Source: Delphinapterus leucas (Eukaryota; Chordata; Mammalia; Artiodactyla; Monodontidae). From it: 64,000 nt of DNA. The position numbers and the translations under genes are program-made. The DNA lies in assembly GCF_002288925.2 (NCBI RefSeq), contig NW_022098001.1, positions 4,860,163 through 4,924,162 of the forward strand, read 5' to 3'. Below are positions 24,085 to 34,180 of this stretch, one piece after another (positions within the stretch are counted from its first letter, which is position 1; each line of letters begins with the position of its first letter). Under the pieces are notes generated by a model. The model saw only the letters and a list, made by a program, of their open reading frames with translations. It made no database searches and had not been told where the DNA came from.

Positions 24085-24535
24085 TCTGACAGACTGAGTA
24101 GAGATCAAATACAGTGCAGGCTCTACCACTTATCAGCTCCTTCCTGACAGAAGGCAAATCACTCAACATTTCTCAGCCTCAGTTTCCTCCTTTGCAAATA
24201 GAGATGATTGTATGTACTTATGCACCTGCTGTGAGGAAAAAGTATACTTTAAATTTAAAGCACTTGGGGACTTCCTTGGCAGTCCAGTGGTTGGGACTTT
24301 GCCTTCCAATGCAGGGGTTGTGGGTTCGATCCCTGGTCGGGGAGCTAGGATCCCACATGCCTTGTGGCCAAAAAAAAAAAAAAAAGAACAGAAACAATAT
24401 TGTAACATGTTACAATATTGTAACATAATATTAAAGTCTTCAATAAAGACTTTAAAAATGGTCCACATCAAAAAAAATCTTTAAAAAAATGTAAAGCACT
24501 TGGCAGTCATTATTAGTGGTATGAGTGGTAATAGT
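24085..24535 (+). mobile_element. MIR SINE relic split by a younger CHR SINE
   Basis: The left part (24085-24267) shows 'gcaggctctaccacttatca', 'ggcaaatcactcaacatttc' and 'agcctcagtttcctcctttg'. The right part (24492-24535) shows 'taaagcacttggcagtcatt'. The two halves join exactly across the target duplication of the SINE at 24268-24491, so the MIR is the older host. Confidence 0.8.
24256..24503 (+). mobile_element. Short CHR SINE with an extra ~105-bp 3' extension inside its TSD
   Basis: The SINE proper is 24268-24385: 'ggacttccttggcagtccag', B box 'ggttcgatccctggtcgg', and A16. The target duplication 'taaagcacttgg' is perfect at 24256-24267 and 24492-24503, so the insert is 224 bp, not 118. 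The extra part contains a perfect 28-bp palindrome (24394-24421), a second inverted repeat ('aaagtctt'/'aagacttt', 24434-24455) and another A-rich end. This is consistent with 3' transduction by read-through past the SINE tail. Confidence 0.88.
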
Positions 24536-24876
24536 AGCATTTTCAGAAACCTCCCAATTTCTTAACTATCACTAAAAGTTATAATGACTTCATCTCAATG
24601 AAATATTCTAATAAACGTCCTATTCATCATTTGAATTTAGACTGTGCTGTTTTTAAGTTTACGGACTTGTATCTTGTTTATTTTGCTATGTTTTTTTGAA
24701 TTGATTCTGTATTTAATGAATTAGATAGTACTTGAAAGTTTCCCTTATTTTAAGCTGGCTCTGAATCTAAGACCACACTGCAATGGACGAGTTCCTTATC
24801 TGTTGGATAATTATTCTTACCAACTAATGGACTTTGACAGCTCCGTAAGACAGCTAAGTATAAAATGCTAGATTTT
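24536..24876. other. Unique sequence
   Basis: Nothing recognised. Confidence 0.4.
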
Positions 24877-25219
24877 AAGAATCCATGAAGAGAACTTCCC
24901 TGGTGGTGCAGTGGTTAAGAATCTGCCTGCCAATGCAGGGGACACGGTTCGAGCCCTGGTCTGGGAAGATCCCACGTGCCGCAGAGCAGCTAAGCCTGTG
25001 CGCCACAACTACTGAGCCTGCGCTCTAGAGCCCATGAGTCACAACTACTGAAGCCCGCATACCTAGAGCCCGTGCTCCGCAACAAAGAGAAGCCACCGCA
25101 ATGAGAAGCCCACGCACCGCAACGAAGAGTAGCCCCCACTCACCGCAACTAGAGAAAGCCCGCACGCAGCAACGAAGACCCAACGCAGCCAAAAATTAAT
25201 TAATTAATTAATTAAAAAA
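24877..25219 (+). mobile_element. CHR-1 SINE, long form, directly upstream of the INTS10 retrocopy
   Basis: The body starts near 24893 with 'aacttccctggtggtgcagt' and carries the B box and repeated 'gccacaactactgagcctg' segments. It ends in a (TAAT)n tail and AAAAAAG at 25213-25220. Its left flank 'aagaatccatgaaga' (24877-24891) reappears not directly after the SINE but after the poly-A of the INTS10 retrocopy (27675-27689). The simplest reading is that the SINE inserted first and the INTS10 copy then landed in the SINE's A-rich tail. Confidence 0.95.
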
Positions 25220-25220
25220 G

Positions 25221-27674
25221 AGGCCTCCCGCGTCATGTCGGCCCAGGGCGACTGCGAGTTCCTGGTGCAGCGAGCCCGCGAGCTGGTGCAGCAGGACCTA
25301 TGGGCTGCCAAGGCTTGGCTGATCACGGCCTGCAGCCTCTACCCTGCCAACTTCAACATCCAGGTTTATTTGAAACTCTTCCTGGTCGGGTCCAGTGTGA
25401 AATGTTACTACAGGTTACGGAACAATGCTTCAACACTTTGGAACGATCAGTGTTGCTTCTACTTTTGAGACGATTCCCTGAAACAGTGGTACAGCATGGA
25501 GTTAGCCTTGGGGAGGCACTGTTGGAGGCTGAAACTATTGAAGAGCAAGAATCTCCTGTTAACTGTTTTAGAAAATTATTTGTGTGTGATGTCCTTCCTC
25601 TAATAATTAACAACCATGACATTCTGTTGTCTGCCAATTTGGTGTATAAGTACTTGAACAAAGCAGCTGAATTTAATATCAATTATGTCACTAGATCTAC
25701 TCAAATAGAGAGTCAGCATCAAGGTGCCCAAGAAACGTCTGATTTAATGTCACCGAACAAACGTAGCTCTCAGAAGTACATAATAGAGGGGCTGACTGAA
25801 AAATCATCCCAGATCGTGGACCCTTGGGAGAGGTTGTTTAAGATTTTGAATGTTGTTGGAACGCGATGTGACTGGCAGATGGATAAAGGAAGACGAAGCT
25901 ATGGTGATATTTTGCATAGAATGAAGGAGCTCTGCAGATACAGGAACAACTTTGATAACGAAGCTCATGCGAAATATAAAAACCAAAGTGGTTTATTCCG
26001 CTATGCTGGTCTTCTTTAAGAATGCATTTCAGTGTGTCAACAGCACACAGCAGTCTCTGTTCCAAGGTCCTAATGCCCCTAGCCAAGTTCCGCTGGTTCT
26101 TCTGGAAGACATATCAAATGTATATGGTGATGTAGAAATTGATCACAATAAACACATACATCAGAAGAGGAAACTAGCTGAGAGGAGAGAAAAACCCATG
26201 AGTTCGGACGATGAAGACTGTTCAGCAAAAGGAAGGAATCGTCACATTGCTGTCAATAAGGCAGAACTTGCTAACTCAATCGAGGTGTTGGAAAGCTTTA
26301 AGCTGGCCAGACAGAGCTGGGAGCTGCTCTATTCCCTGGAATTCCTTGACAAGGAATTTACAAGAATTTGTTTGACGTGGAAGACGGATACTTGGCTTTG
26401 GTTAAGAATCTTCCTCAATGATATGATCATCTATCAGGGTCAATATAAAAAGGCCATAGCGAGCCTGCACCACTTGGCAGCTCTCCAGCTGACACTCATC
26501 CAGCTGGCGACCTTCCACTTTGCCTTGGGGGAGTACAGAATGACCTGTGAGAAAGTCCTTGTTTGATTGATTGATTGATTGATTGATTTTTGGCTGTGTT
26601 GGGTCTTCGTTTCTGTGCGTGGGCTTTCTCTAGTTGCGGCGAGCGGGGGCCACTCTTCATCTCGGTGCACGGGCCTCTCTTGTTGCGGAGCACAAGCTCC
26701 AGACGCGCAGGCTCAGTAGTTGTGGCTCACGGGCCTAGTTGCTCCGCGGCATGTGGGATCTTCCCAGACCAGGGCTCGAACCCATGTCCCCTGCATTGGC
26801 AGGCAGACTCTCAACCACTGCGCCACCAGGGAAGCCCCAAGTCCTTGATTTGATGTGCTACATGGACCTCCCCATCCAGGACGGAGGCAAGTCACAGGAA
26901 GAACGCTCAAAAATAAAGCCCAAGTTTAGAAAAGGTTCATATCTGAAGCTTCTGCCTTGTACCAGCAAGGCTATCATGCCCTATTGCCTGCACTTAATGT
27001 TAGCTTGTTTTAAGCTTAGAGCCTTCTCAGACAGCAGAGACGACATGGTGCTGGGGCATGTGATCGTGCTGCTTCAGCAGGAGTGGCCGTGGGGAGAGAC
27101 CCCCTTTTCTTGAAAGCCGTCAATAAGATTTGCCAGCAAGGAAACTTCCAATATGAGAATTTTTTCAATTATGTTACAAATATCAACATGCTGGAGGAAT
27201 TCGCCTACCTGAAAACTCAGGAAGGTGGGAAGATCCATCTGGAACTACAGCCCAATCAAGGAATGCTGAGCAAGCACCACATGGTCACCCGGGGCATCAC
27301 CAAGGGCGTGAAGGAGGCCTTCCGCCTGGCCATGGAGTGCCAGGTGTCCCGCTGTGAGGAGAAATTGATGCTGGTGCTGTACAGGTTCTGCGTCAACGAG
27401 AAGATCTTGCTGCTCCAGACTCTGGCCTCACCGGCCCTCCCGCCAGAGGCAGCCCACAGTCGCGGGGCTCTGGGGAGACATAAAGCGCGGCTGAGCGTTG
27501 CGTCATCGCTCTTCAAAAGAAGAAGACCATCGGTGTTTTAACTCATTGGTTGCTTAGAAGTAGTTCCCAACAGTCCAAGAAGCTATTTCTATTTTTGTCA
27601 TATTTTGTAATTTTTGTAAAACAAAAGAACCTGTTTTGTAAGGAAAATCATCCTAAATTTGAAAAAAAAAAAAA
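25221..27674 (+). pseudogene. INTS10: INTS10 processed pseudogene (retrocopy), interrupted by a SINE
   Basis: The parent gene encodes Integrator subunit 10, part of the nuclear Integrator complex that cleaves snRNA and paused pol II transcripts. The copy is intronless. It starts with a few bases of 5' UTR and ATG at 25235 ('[18 protein letters not shown]'), covers most of the roughly 710-residue protein, and ends with a 3' UTR and A15 at 27662-27676. It is not functional. About 70 residues after 'LYPANFNIQ' are missing with a frame change at about 25363. A second frameshift lies near 25990. About 20 residues are lost near 26490 ('LAALQ' joined to 'LTLIQLAT'). A SINE splits it at 26562-26838. 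Another frameshift lies near 27095, and the normal stop after 'KILLLQTL' appears lost. The missing blocks could be skipped exons in the source mRNA or later deletions. Identification rests on long recognisable protein segments such as '[19 protein letters not shown]'. Confidence 0.96.
26553..26847 (-). mobile_element. CHR SINE, antisense, inside the INTS10 retrocopy
   Basis: On the minus strand it begins 'ggggcttccctggtggcgca' at about 26838 and ends in a (TCAA)n tail, seen here as (GATT)n at 26563-26586. The duplication 'aagtccttg' at 26553-26561 and 26839-26847 comes from INTS10 codons (KVL in 'EKVLDLM'), so the SINE is younger than the retrocopy. Confidence 0.95.
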
Positions 27675-27689
27675 AAGAATCCATGAAGA

Positions 27690-28065
27690 AATAAATTGTA
27701 TTTGTTTGTTCCCAAATCAGCCAAAAAATTTTGTACAGAGCCTGTCTGGCACATACATGAATGACTGAATAAATAAAAGAATAAATGAGCAATTGAAAAA
27801 AATTTATCCTAAGTGTAAGGGGAACCAGTTTGTGCTTACATCCATTATTAATTATTTGTGATTTAGAGTATCTTCCAAATCCATTTTTGAAACAAACTCT
27901 AAGGACACCAAAGTGTCAATCAAAAAGATTGATTGTCCCCCAGACTCCTGGTTGATTGATACTTATCTTTGCAATTTTTATTCACTGATCATCGCTTTAG
28001 ATTCAGTGGAAAGGAAAAAGCTGTGAAGCACTCTGAATTGACCCCAAATTAAAACTTTTATTTGG
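27690..28065. other. Unique AT-rich flank of the retrocopy
   Basis: Nothing recognised beyond short AT-rich runs. Confidence 0.4.
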
Positions 28066-28069
28066 CTTC

Positions 28070-28290
28070 TATTCAGAAATGCAGAGAATGAAAAACCCTG
28101 GCTCTTCTCTGAAGCTTTCCCTGACACATACACTCCCACCCACTCCCCCATTCATCACACCTCTGGCTTACTCTTATCTTTGCATGTATTATAAAGCAGA
28201 ACAAATACTTGTTACATGTTCTGTGAGCAGCTGGAGGCCAGGAACCAACAATGAATCCATTTCTTTCTCCCTAGTGCGTGGGATATATAT
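28070..28290 (+). mobile_element. L2-like 3' fragment, sense
   Basis: 'ctgaagctttccctgacaca', 'cattcatcacacctctggct' and 'gtgagcagctggaggccagg' follow the L2 3' order. The ORF at 28079-28399 is incidental. Confidence 0.55.
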
Positions 28291-28569
28291 TGAATTTTGG
28301 GGGTGGGGGGAGATTGACTGGGTCCTCAATAAACATAGAACTATTGAAACGATCAAGCTTGTGATCTATCTTCTACTACTAATTCCACCTGCTTCTTGAT
28401 GAAAGCTCAGTAAGCTTACTGCAGGGTGGATGTGAACAGTAATTAAGCATGATGGCAACTGTTGAGCCCTTAAGCTCTACCCATCTCCAAATTAACATGT
28501 AGATCACTTATTAACACTTATGGGACAGTCTAAGAGACGAAGACTGCCTGGAACTCAATCTTCAAAATG

Positions 28570-28985
28570 TTCCCAAGGTCCACCTCCTTCATGAAGCCCT
28601 CGTAGACCAACCCAACCACTTTACTCCTATCTAAATGCTTAGCATGGAATCTTTACATATTTATGAAACAAGAAGGTTATTATTAAACAAATATAAAATA
28701 AGCAAACACATTTATTGTTTATATCATCTTTTAGATGTTTAATTATATGCTGTCTTATGGTGACTTTTTTCATTATTATAACTTCTTGAAATATCTGGGT
28801 TTTTTTTAATCTTATGATTAACTATTGATGTATTAGGATGGCCATTGCTAACTACCGGATAACTGTGGGGATAAGGACCCTATCTCCTCTTACTATGTTT
28901 CCCTGCCTAGTGTCAGCGCAAAGCCTTGCATATATTGAGAGCTGGTGTTAAATGCATGTTTGTTGAAATAAAAACATGCATGAGA
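28570..28985 (+). mobile_element. Second L2-like 3' relic, sense, discontinuous
   Basis: 'cctccttcatgaagccctcg' near 28582 and 'tgttaaatgcatgtttgttg' with 'aaataaaa' near 28950-28972 look like the start and end of the L2 3' region. The middle is unrecognised AT-rich sequence. Confidence 0.5.
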
Positions 28986-29234
28986 AATCTCTCTTTTTTA
29001 GTAATTCACATTGAATGGAAGAAACAGCTGTCTGTAATGAAGAATTTTACATTCTTTCCCAAATTCTATTTCTATAGATAATACAAAGTAAAGAGATGTT
29101 TGACTCTTGCTCTTAGGTTAGCAAATCAAATCGAAATTATTGTCAAATCCTTTGAAGATTCACTTAAGTAATATTGCTGAAGTTTTCTCAGTGAAGGGAA
29201 AAATGTTCAAGATAATAATAATGCATTAATAGTT
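28986..29234. other. Unique sequence
   Basis: Nothing recognised. Confidence 0.35.
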
Positions 29235-29470
29235 GTTGTGTCCTTGCTATGGATCGGTACTTTATTAGTGTTTCATAGTGCTCATAACAACTCTATGAGA
29301 TAGCTACTACTATTGATGTCATTTTCATAGATGAAGAAACTGAGACCCAGGAAGGTTAAGGAATTTGTCTGAGATAGTAAAGCTCATACCTGATAGGACT
29401 GGCATTCATTCAAACCCAGCAGTCACACTCTACCACTCTTGTTCTTAACACTATACTAAACCTGCCTCTG
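29235..29470 (-). mobile_element. MIR SINE relic, antisense
   Basis: 'aacaactctatgagatagct', 'gatgaagaaactgagaccca', 'ggaaggttaaggaatttgtc' and 'ttcaaacccagcagtcacac', then 'ttcttaacactatactaaac', is the antisense MIR order from core to tRNA-like head. Confidence 0.85.
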
Positions 29471-29633
29471 AGAAGTTTCATTCTTCTCAGATTATGCCGA
29501 TTATAGTCACAATATCATTTAAAATTCCCAAATCAAATTTACAAAATCACTGATGTACAAGGCTGAACGCTAGCGTTCACTGCTGTCTGGGTGGGGATGT
29601 TACATAAGGTTTACAATTGTCCAACTGACAATG

Positions 29634-29793
29634 TGATATACATTCTTTTTGTTTGTTTGTTTTTGACTGCAGAGCCCGGCTTGTAGGATTTTAGTTCCCT
29701 GACCAGGGAATGAACCTGGGCCCTCGGCAGTGAGAGCACCAAGTCCTAACCACTGGACGGCCAGGGAGTTCCCAAGCATATGATATACATTCT
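29634..29793 (-). mobile_element. CHR SINE, short form, antisense, with perfect 13-bp TSD
   Basis: The body 29647-29775 reads on the minus strand from 'gggaactccctggccgtcca' through a B-box-like region to a T/G-rich remnant of the A tail. The TSD 'tgatatacattct' is identical at 29634-29646 and 29781-29793. More diverged than the CHR-2 copies, so probably older. Confidence 0.92.
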
Positions 29794-31340
29794 GATTTGA
29801 GAATCAAAAGTGAAGGTAAGCTTGTACAATTAAGTTTACATACCCCTTAATTAGACTTGTCTTTAAATTGTGGTAAAGAAACATCTATAAGCACTTTTAA
29901 GTTTAGAAAGTCAGAGCAGTGATATAAATTCAAAATCTGAGAGTTTATACAAATCAAAATTGAAAAGCATAAAGAGTCTGTCTACATGAACAGTCTCCAT
30001 GGTGATAATTTTGCAAAATACTGGAAAAACATTCAAGGTATTTAGAGACTATAAAGATGTTTTAGGAAGATGGCACAAAAAATACTTTCTCATGAGCAGA
30101 TAGGGAGTCTAACTTGGAATTTCAAATTACCTTTTTGTATGATGCATTATTTAATAAATGTTAGCATTAATTTTTAAAGAGTTTAATTTGCATACCATTA
30201 CTGGGCCAAATGGTTGACGAGGATCACAATTAAAGAAAGATGCGCCATTCATTTTACTAAGAAGAAAAAATCCAACGAAGTCAAATCTTCATCATTAAAC
30301 TGAATAAAGGCAGCCTGTAACTGCCAAAAATGTAGAACTCCCTGGCAGATGCAATTTAACTCCCGTGATTATTTAAATCAAACACTTTTATGTATGACCC
30401 TAAGCAAAAGCTCAATATCTTCTCAAGGAATATGTATTTTTTAAAATACTATGGACTTCAGAGGGGAAGAAAAGGCATTAGAAAAGAAAAGCAAATTAGG
30501 GAATAGGGTCTGGGAATATAAATATAATTTGAAAGAGTATGCCATCACAATGTTACACCATGGACAGAAAACACTCATGCAAAATGGAAGACTTCACTAG
30601 CACATTAAATAACATTTAGTTCCAACATGATTCAGTGTTTAGTCCACAGAAGTTATACAGAAAACAGACCTAAAAACCAGTGTCATGTAGTTTATCATCT
30701 AAACAAAATTTATTGTTGTCACATGCACCCCTCCCATAATCTTCTAAAGGAAAACTTACTATTTACAGAGTTATTATGTGCTGGGCAAAGGACTGATATT
30801 TATATGCTGAATGACAAACACATGGTATATATGTGGTATAAGTTAGTGTATAACTAACTTATAACTAACTAACTAACTAACACATGGTATAAGTTAATGT
30901 ATGACCTGCTTGTAATAAGCTGCCAACCAAGCATACCTGGAGGGCTGGGGCAGGGTCTGGAAGTACCTATCCTGCAAGATGTCAATTCTTCACAAGGATG
31001 ATCGTTCACACCCTGGTTCTGAACATTTGTTGGACACTAAGTACAATTTGCCTGCTGTAATGGATGCTTGTTTTCATCATGAGCTTTGTGTAGCTGTTAG
31101 ACTTAAAAAAACTCAAGATGCATTGTCTCACCTTTAGCTGTGTCTATCAGAACACAGAATAGGTGGAGATTCCAATGGTATGGAAGCAAACATCTCAAGC
31201 TCACACCACATTGGAACCACAATGGCAATGACCCCATATTTAGGCAAAAAGCCCAATACCTTTTGTGGGGGAGGGGTTGGAGAGGTCCTTTTTTGTTTCA
31301 GATAACTTTAAATTGTGATCAAAGTAATTCATTTTCACTC
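29794..31340. other. Unique sequence with a small TAAC tandem patch
   Basis: Around 30850-30885 'taac' is repeated several times, flanked on both sides by 'acatggtata' sequences, so a local duplication is likely. No gene or mobile element is recognised elsewhere. ORFs at 30627-30857 and 31140-31343 have no recognisable product. Confidence 0.4.
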
Positions 31341-33985
31341 TAGGAAAACTGGAAAATAAATGTTTGAAGAAAAAACAAATCATGATAGCTATCAAGAGAC
31401 AACTACTAAAACATTTTGGTGTTAAGACTCCCAATATTTTTTCTATACACACATGTGCAGTAGAATCCCTTCTATCTGATAGCCACCAGTCTTTGGTTAA
31501 TCAGAAAAAGGTTTTATAAGGTGCAGAACCTTTAAAAATTATACATATATGATATGTAAGTTTAATTTAATTAATAAGTGTTTCTTCACTAATCTTTTCA
31601 TATAGAACCAAGCTATTTTTCTGACCACAGGTCTTCTGATGGGAGCTCCAGGTCATCTTTGTAACATAAATCATCTTCCTAATGAACCATAAATGATGTC
31701 TAGATTGGTTTTCTTAAAATGGGAACAATAATATAAAGACATACACAAATCTCAGTGTAGAATTCTAGAATTTAATCATTTCCCCCAGTGTTGCACAGTT
31801 TTCTTGTCCACGCATAATTTGAGCAAATCCTCTTACCTACTCAAAATTAATTGACTTTTCCCAAAGAATTCTACGTATTTAACATAAACAATTACTCTGT
31901 TTTAGCACTCATAGTTTACTAGACATTTTAATCTGTAATTAGGCTTTTTAATTATAGGACCAAGGAAAATGATATTAAGATATAAAAACACATCTGACTC
32001 CAAATCTATATATAAATCAACAGGTGGAATAAAAATGTGGCTATCCTAGGGAGCTGCCAGCTCTCCATAAGTATTGACATCAGTAAAGATAAGTTACAAA
32101 AGGAAGAGGGAATATCTGATGCTTCTGTTAAGTAGAGGTCAGGTAAAAGAGCTTCTCTACAGTTAATTTTATAAATTGGGATCATATGCTCTATCATATA
32201 TCAACATCAACATATTATTTTTAATCATCCACATATTTTGTGAGAATTTTCCCACATCACTGATTATATAAAATGTGATTTTTTATACAGCAGTGTAGAA
32301 TCTGTTACTACACACTATAAAATATTCAACTAATCCCCTATTGTTGGGTATTTAAGTTACTGCTGCTTTTTCTATCACATAATACTACAGTCTGATGTGT
32401 ACTTCTATTTTCTTAAACTATATTCCTAGAATATTGAATTAATCAATGAAGTAAATATTTTAAAGGTATTTGATACCCATTTCCAAATTGATTATCAGAA
32501 ATATTTTTATTATCTATCATCACTACTCTGTGAGATCGCATGTTTACAAACCTTAATATCTAGTATTAATCTATTTCTTGCCTTTTCCAATTTGGTATTG
32601 AAAAGACTGTGACACTAAATTTGCATTTTAATTAAAATGAGTTTTATCATTTTCTTGTTAGATATATGTTATAAATATTTATTTTCAGGTGGTTCTTTGC
32701 TTTTAGTTTTACATATGGTGAATTTTATTTTTATGTCAATAATATTTTAGATTTAGATTTTACTTTTATGTTATGAATTTTTAGATTTCTTAGTCAAATG
32801 CCCATCAATTTTTTTCTTTCCATGTTCTTTTTAAGTTTTGAAAAGCATACTCAAAATCAGATAAATACATCCCACATTTTCTAATTATTGTATAGTGTTA
32901 TCATTTTAACTCTATAACACGTTTTGAATGCATTCTGTCATAAGCTATAGCGTAGAGATAATTTGACTTTTTCCAAATTAATAAATTAATTTGGGACAAG
33001 TTGACATGCTTACTGTATTATATTCCCATTCAAGAACAAGAAATTTCTGTCTTAGCCAAGAATATGTGGAATAATTATGTATAAATATTAGGCCCCAAAA
33101 TAAATTTTAGTTAAGTAAAATTTAATAAAATTTAAAATTGTTAAAGTATTTTAAACTCATGTAAATTTTCTTATTTTTCTAAGTCTGAACTAAGTTCTAT
33201 TTCAAACCACTATTCTCAGTCTCTTTAGGGGGGTCTCAACACAAACACGCTTTCGGCTTACAACCAAGGACTTGCAGGTCTGGAATCTTTTCTATTTCCA
33301 ATCTCCTCTCAGAGGATGAGGAATGAGAGGGCTTTTAAATTCACCCTCACCAGGAGGGGCTCAAGGATTCTGCAGTGCCTCAGGCCCATCTGCCTAGAAA
33401 TCCCTTTCTTTCTGCTCCTCTGATAAGCTAAGCATTGGGAACTCTATAAGGCTGGCTACTTCTCAGAGTTCCACCCAGAAAGATATGCACAAGTCACATT
33501 GTCTTTTTAATTGCAAATCTACCGGTGTTCTGTTGGTTCACCCGCACTCTGGGATTTGGCCTGGGAGGAGCTGAGCACATATTCCCTTCTCAAGGATTCA
33601 TCACGGCAGAGCCCTTTCGCTCTTCTCTGCCTTTTTCTTGCACCACCCATGAAATCTTTATCTAGACTGGATGTGAGACCATCTGGCTCTTCATCTATTT
33701 ACTCCAAAGACGGTTTTTTTGCATAGACTTTATGCTTGCTTTGAGTCCTTTAACGTTGAGAACTTGAAAAAACCTAGTTTCTTGTGATTTAAATTCCTTT
33801 TCTCTCAAGACTGTTAGCTCTGTCATGAGTTCCAAAACCAAAAATTGACAGCTTTGATTTCTGTTCTGTTTTGGTGTTGATGATCTGAAATAATGAGCAT
33901 GGAACAGCTCACTCTTTTATGGACTGGAGTGGGAGGAGTGAGAAGGGTCATCAACTGATAGGAATTACCAGGAATATAGAACACA
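31341..33985. other. AT-rich region, no firm identification
   Basis: About 32190-32450 ('cccctattgttgggtattta') vaguely resembles antisense L1 ORF2 C-terminal sequence but is too diverged to call. The segment 33220-33760 has higher GC and several short ORFs (for example 33511-33726) without recognisable product. Confidence 0.35.
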
Positions 33986-34180
33986 TTATTAAGATAAACT
34001 GTTGCAGACATATCAATTATCTCTTAAAACTGAACTATAGATTCAATGCTTTACCAGTCAAAATCCTACCAGATATTTGAAAGAAATTGACCAGTTGATT
34101 CTAAACTTGACATGGAAATGCAAAAGGCCAAGTTTAACCAAGAAAACTCTAAAGAAGTTCATGTGGGTGAATTAAAGACA
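33986..34180 (+). mobile_element. Diverged L1 ORF2 fragment, sense
   Basis: 'actatagattcaatgcttta', 'ccagtcaaaatcctaccaga' and 'gacatggaaatgcaaaaggc' correspond to the L1 ORF2 region reading roughly 'YRFNAIPIKI ... LIWKCKR'. Isolated relic. Confidence 0.7.

Noticed and set aside
25235..27541. INTS10 as a functional gene or retrogene
   Set aside because: Several frameshifts, two internal losses, a SINE insertion and a lost stop codon leave no frame covering the protein.
30850..30885. A satellite array from the TAAC repeats
   Set aside because: Only a few units over about 35 bp; simple local slippage explains it.
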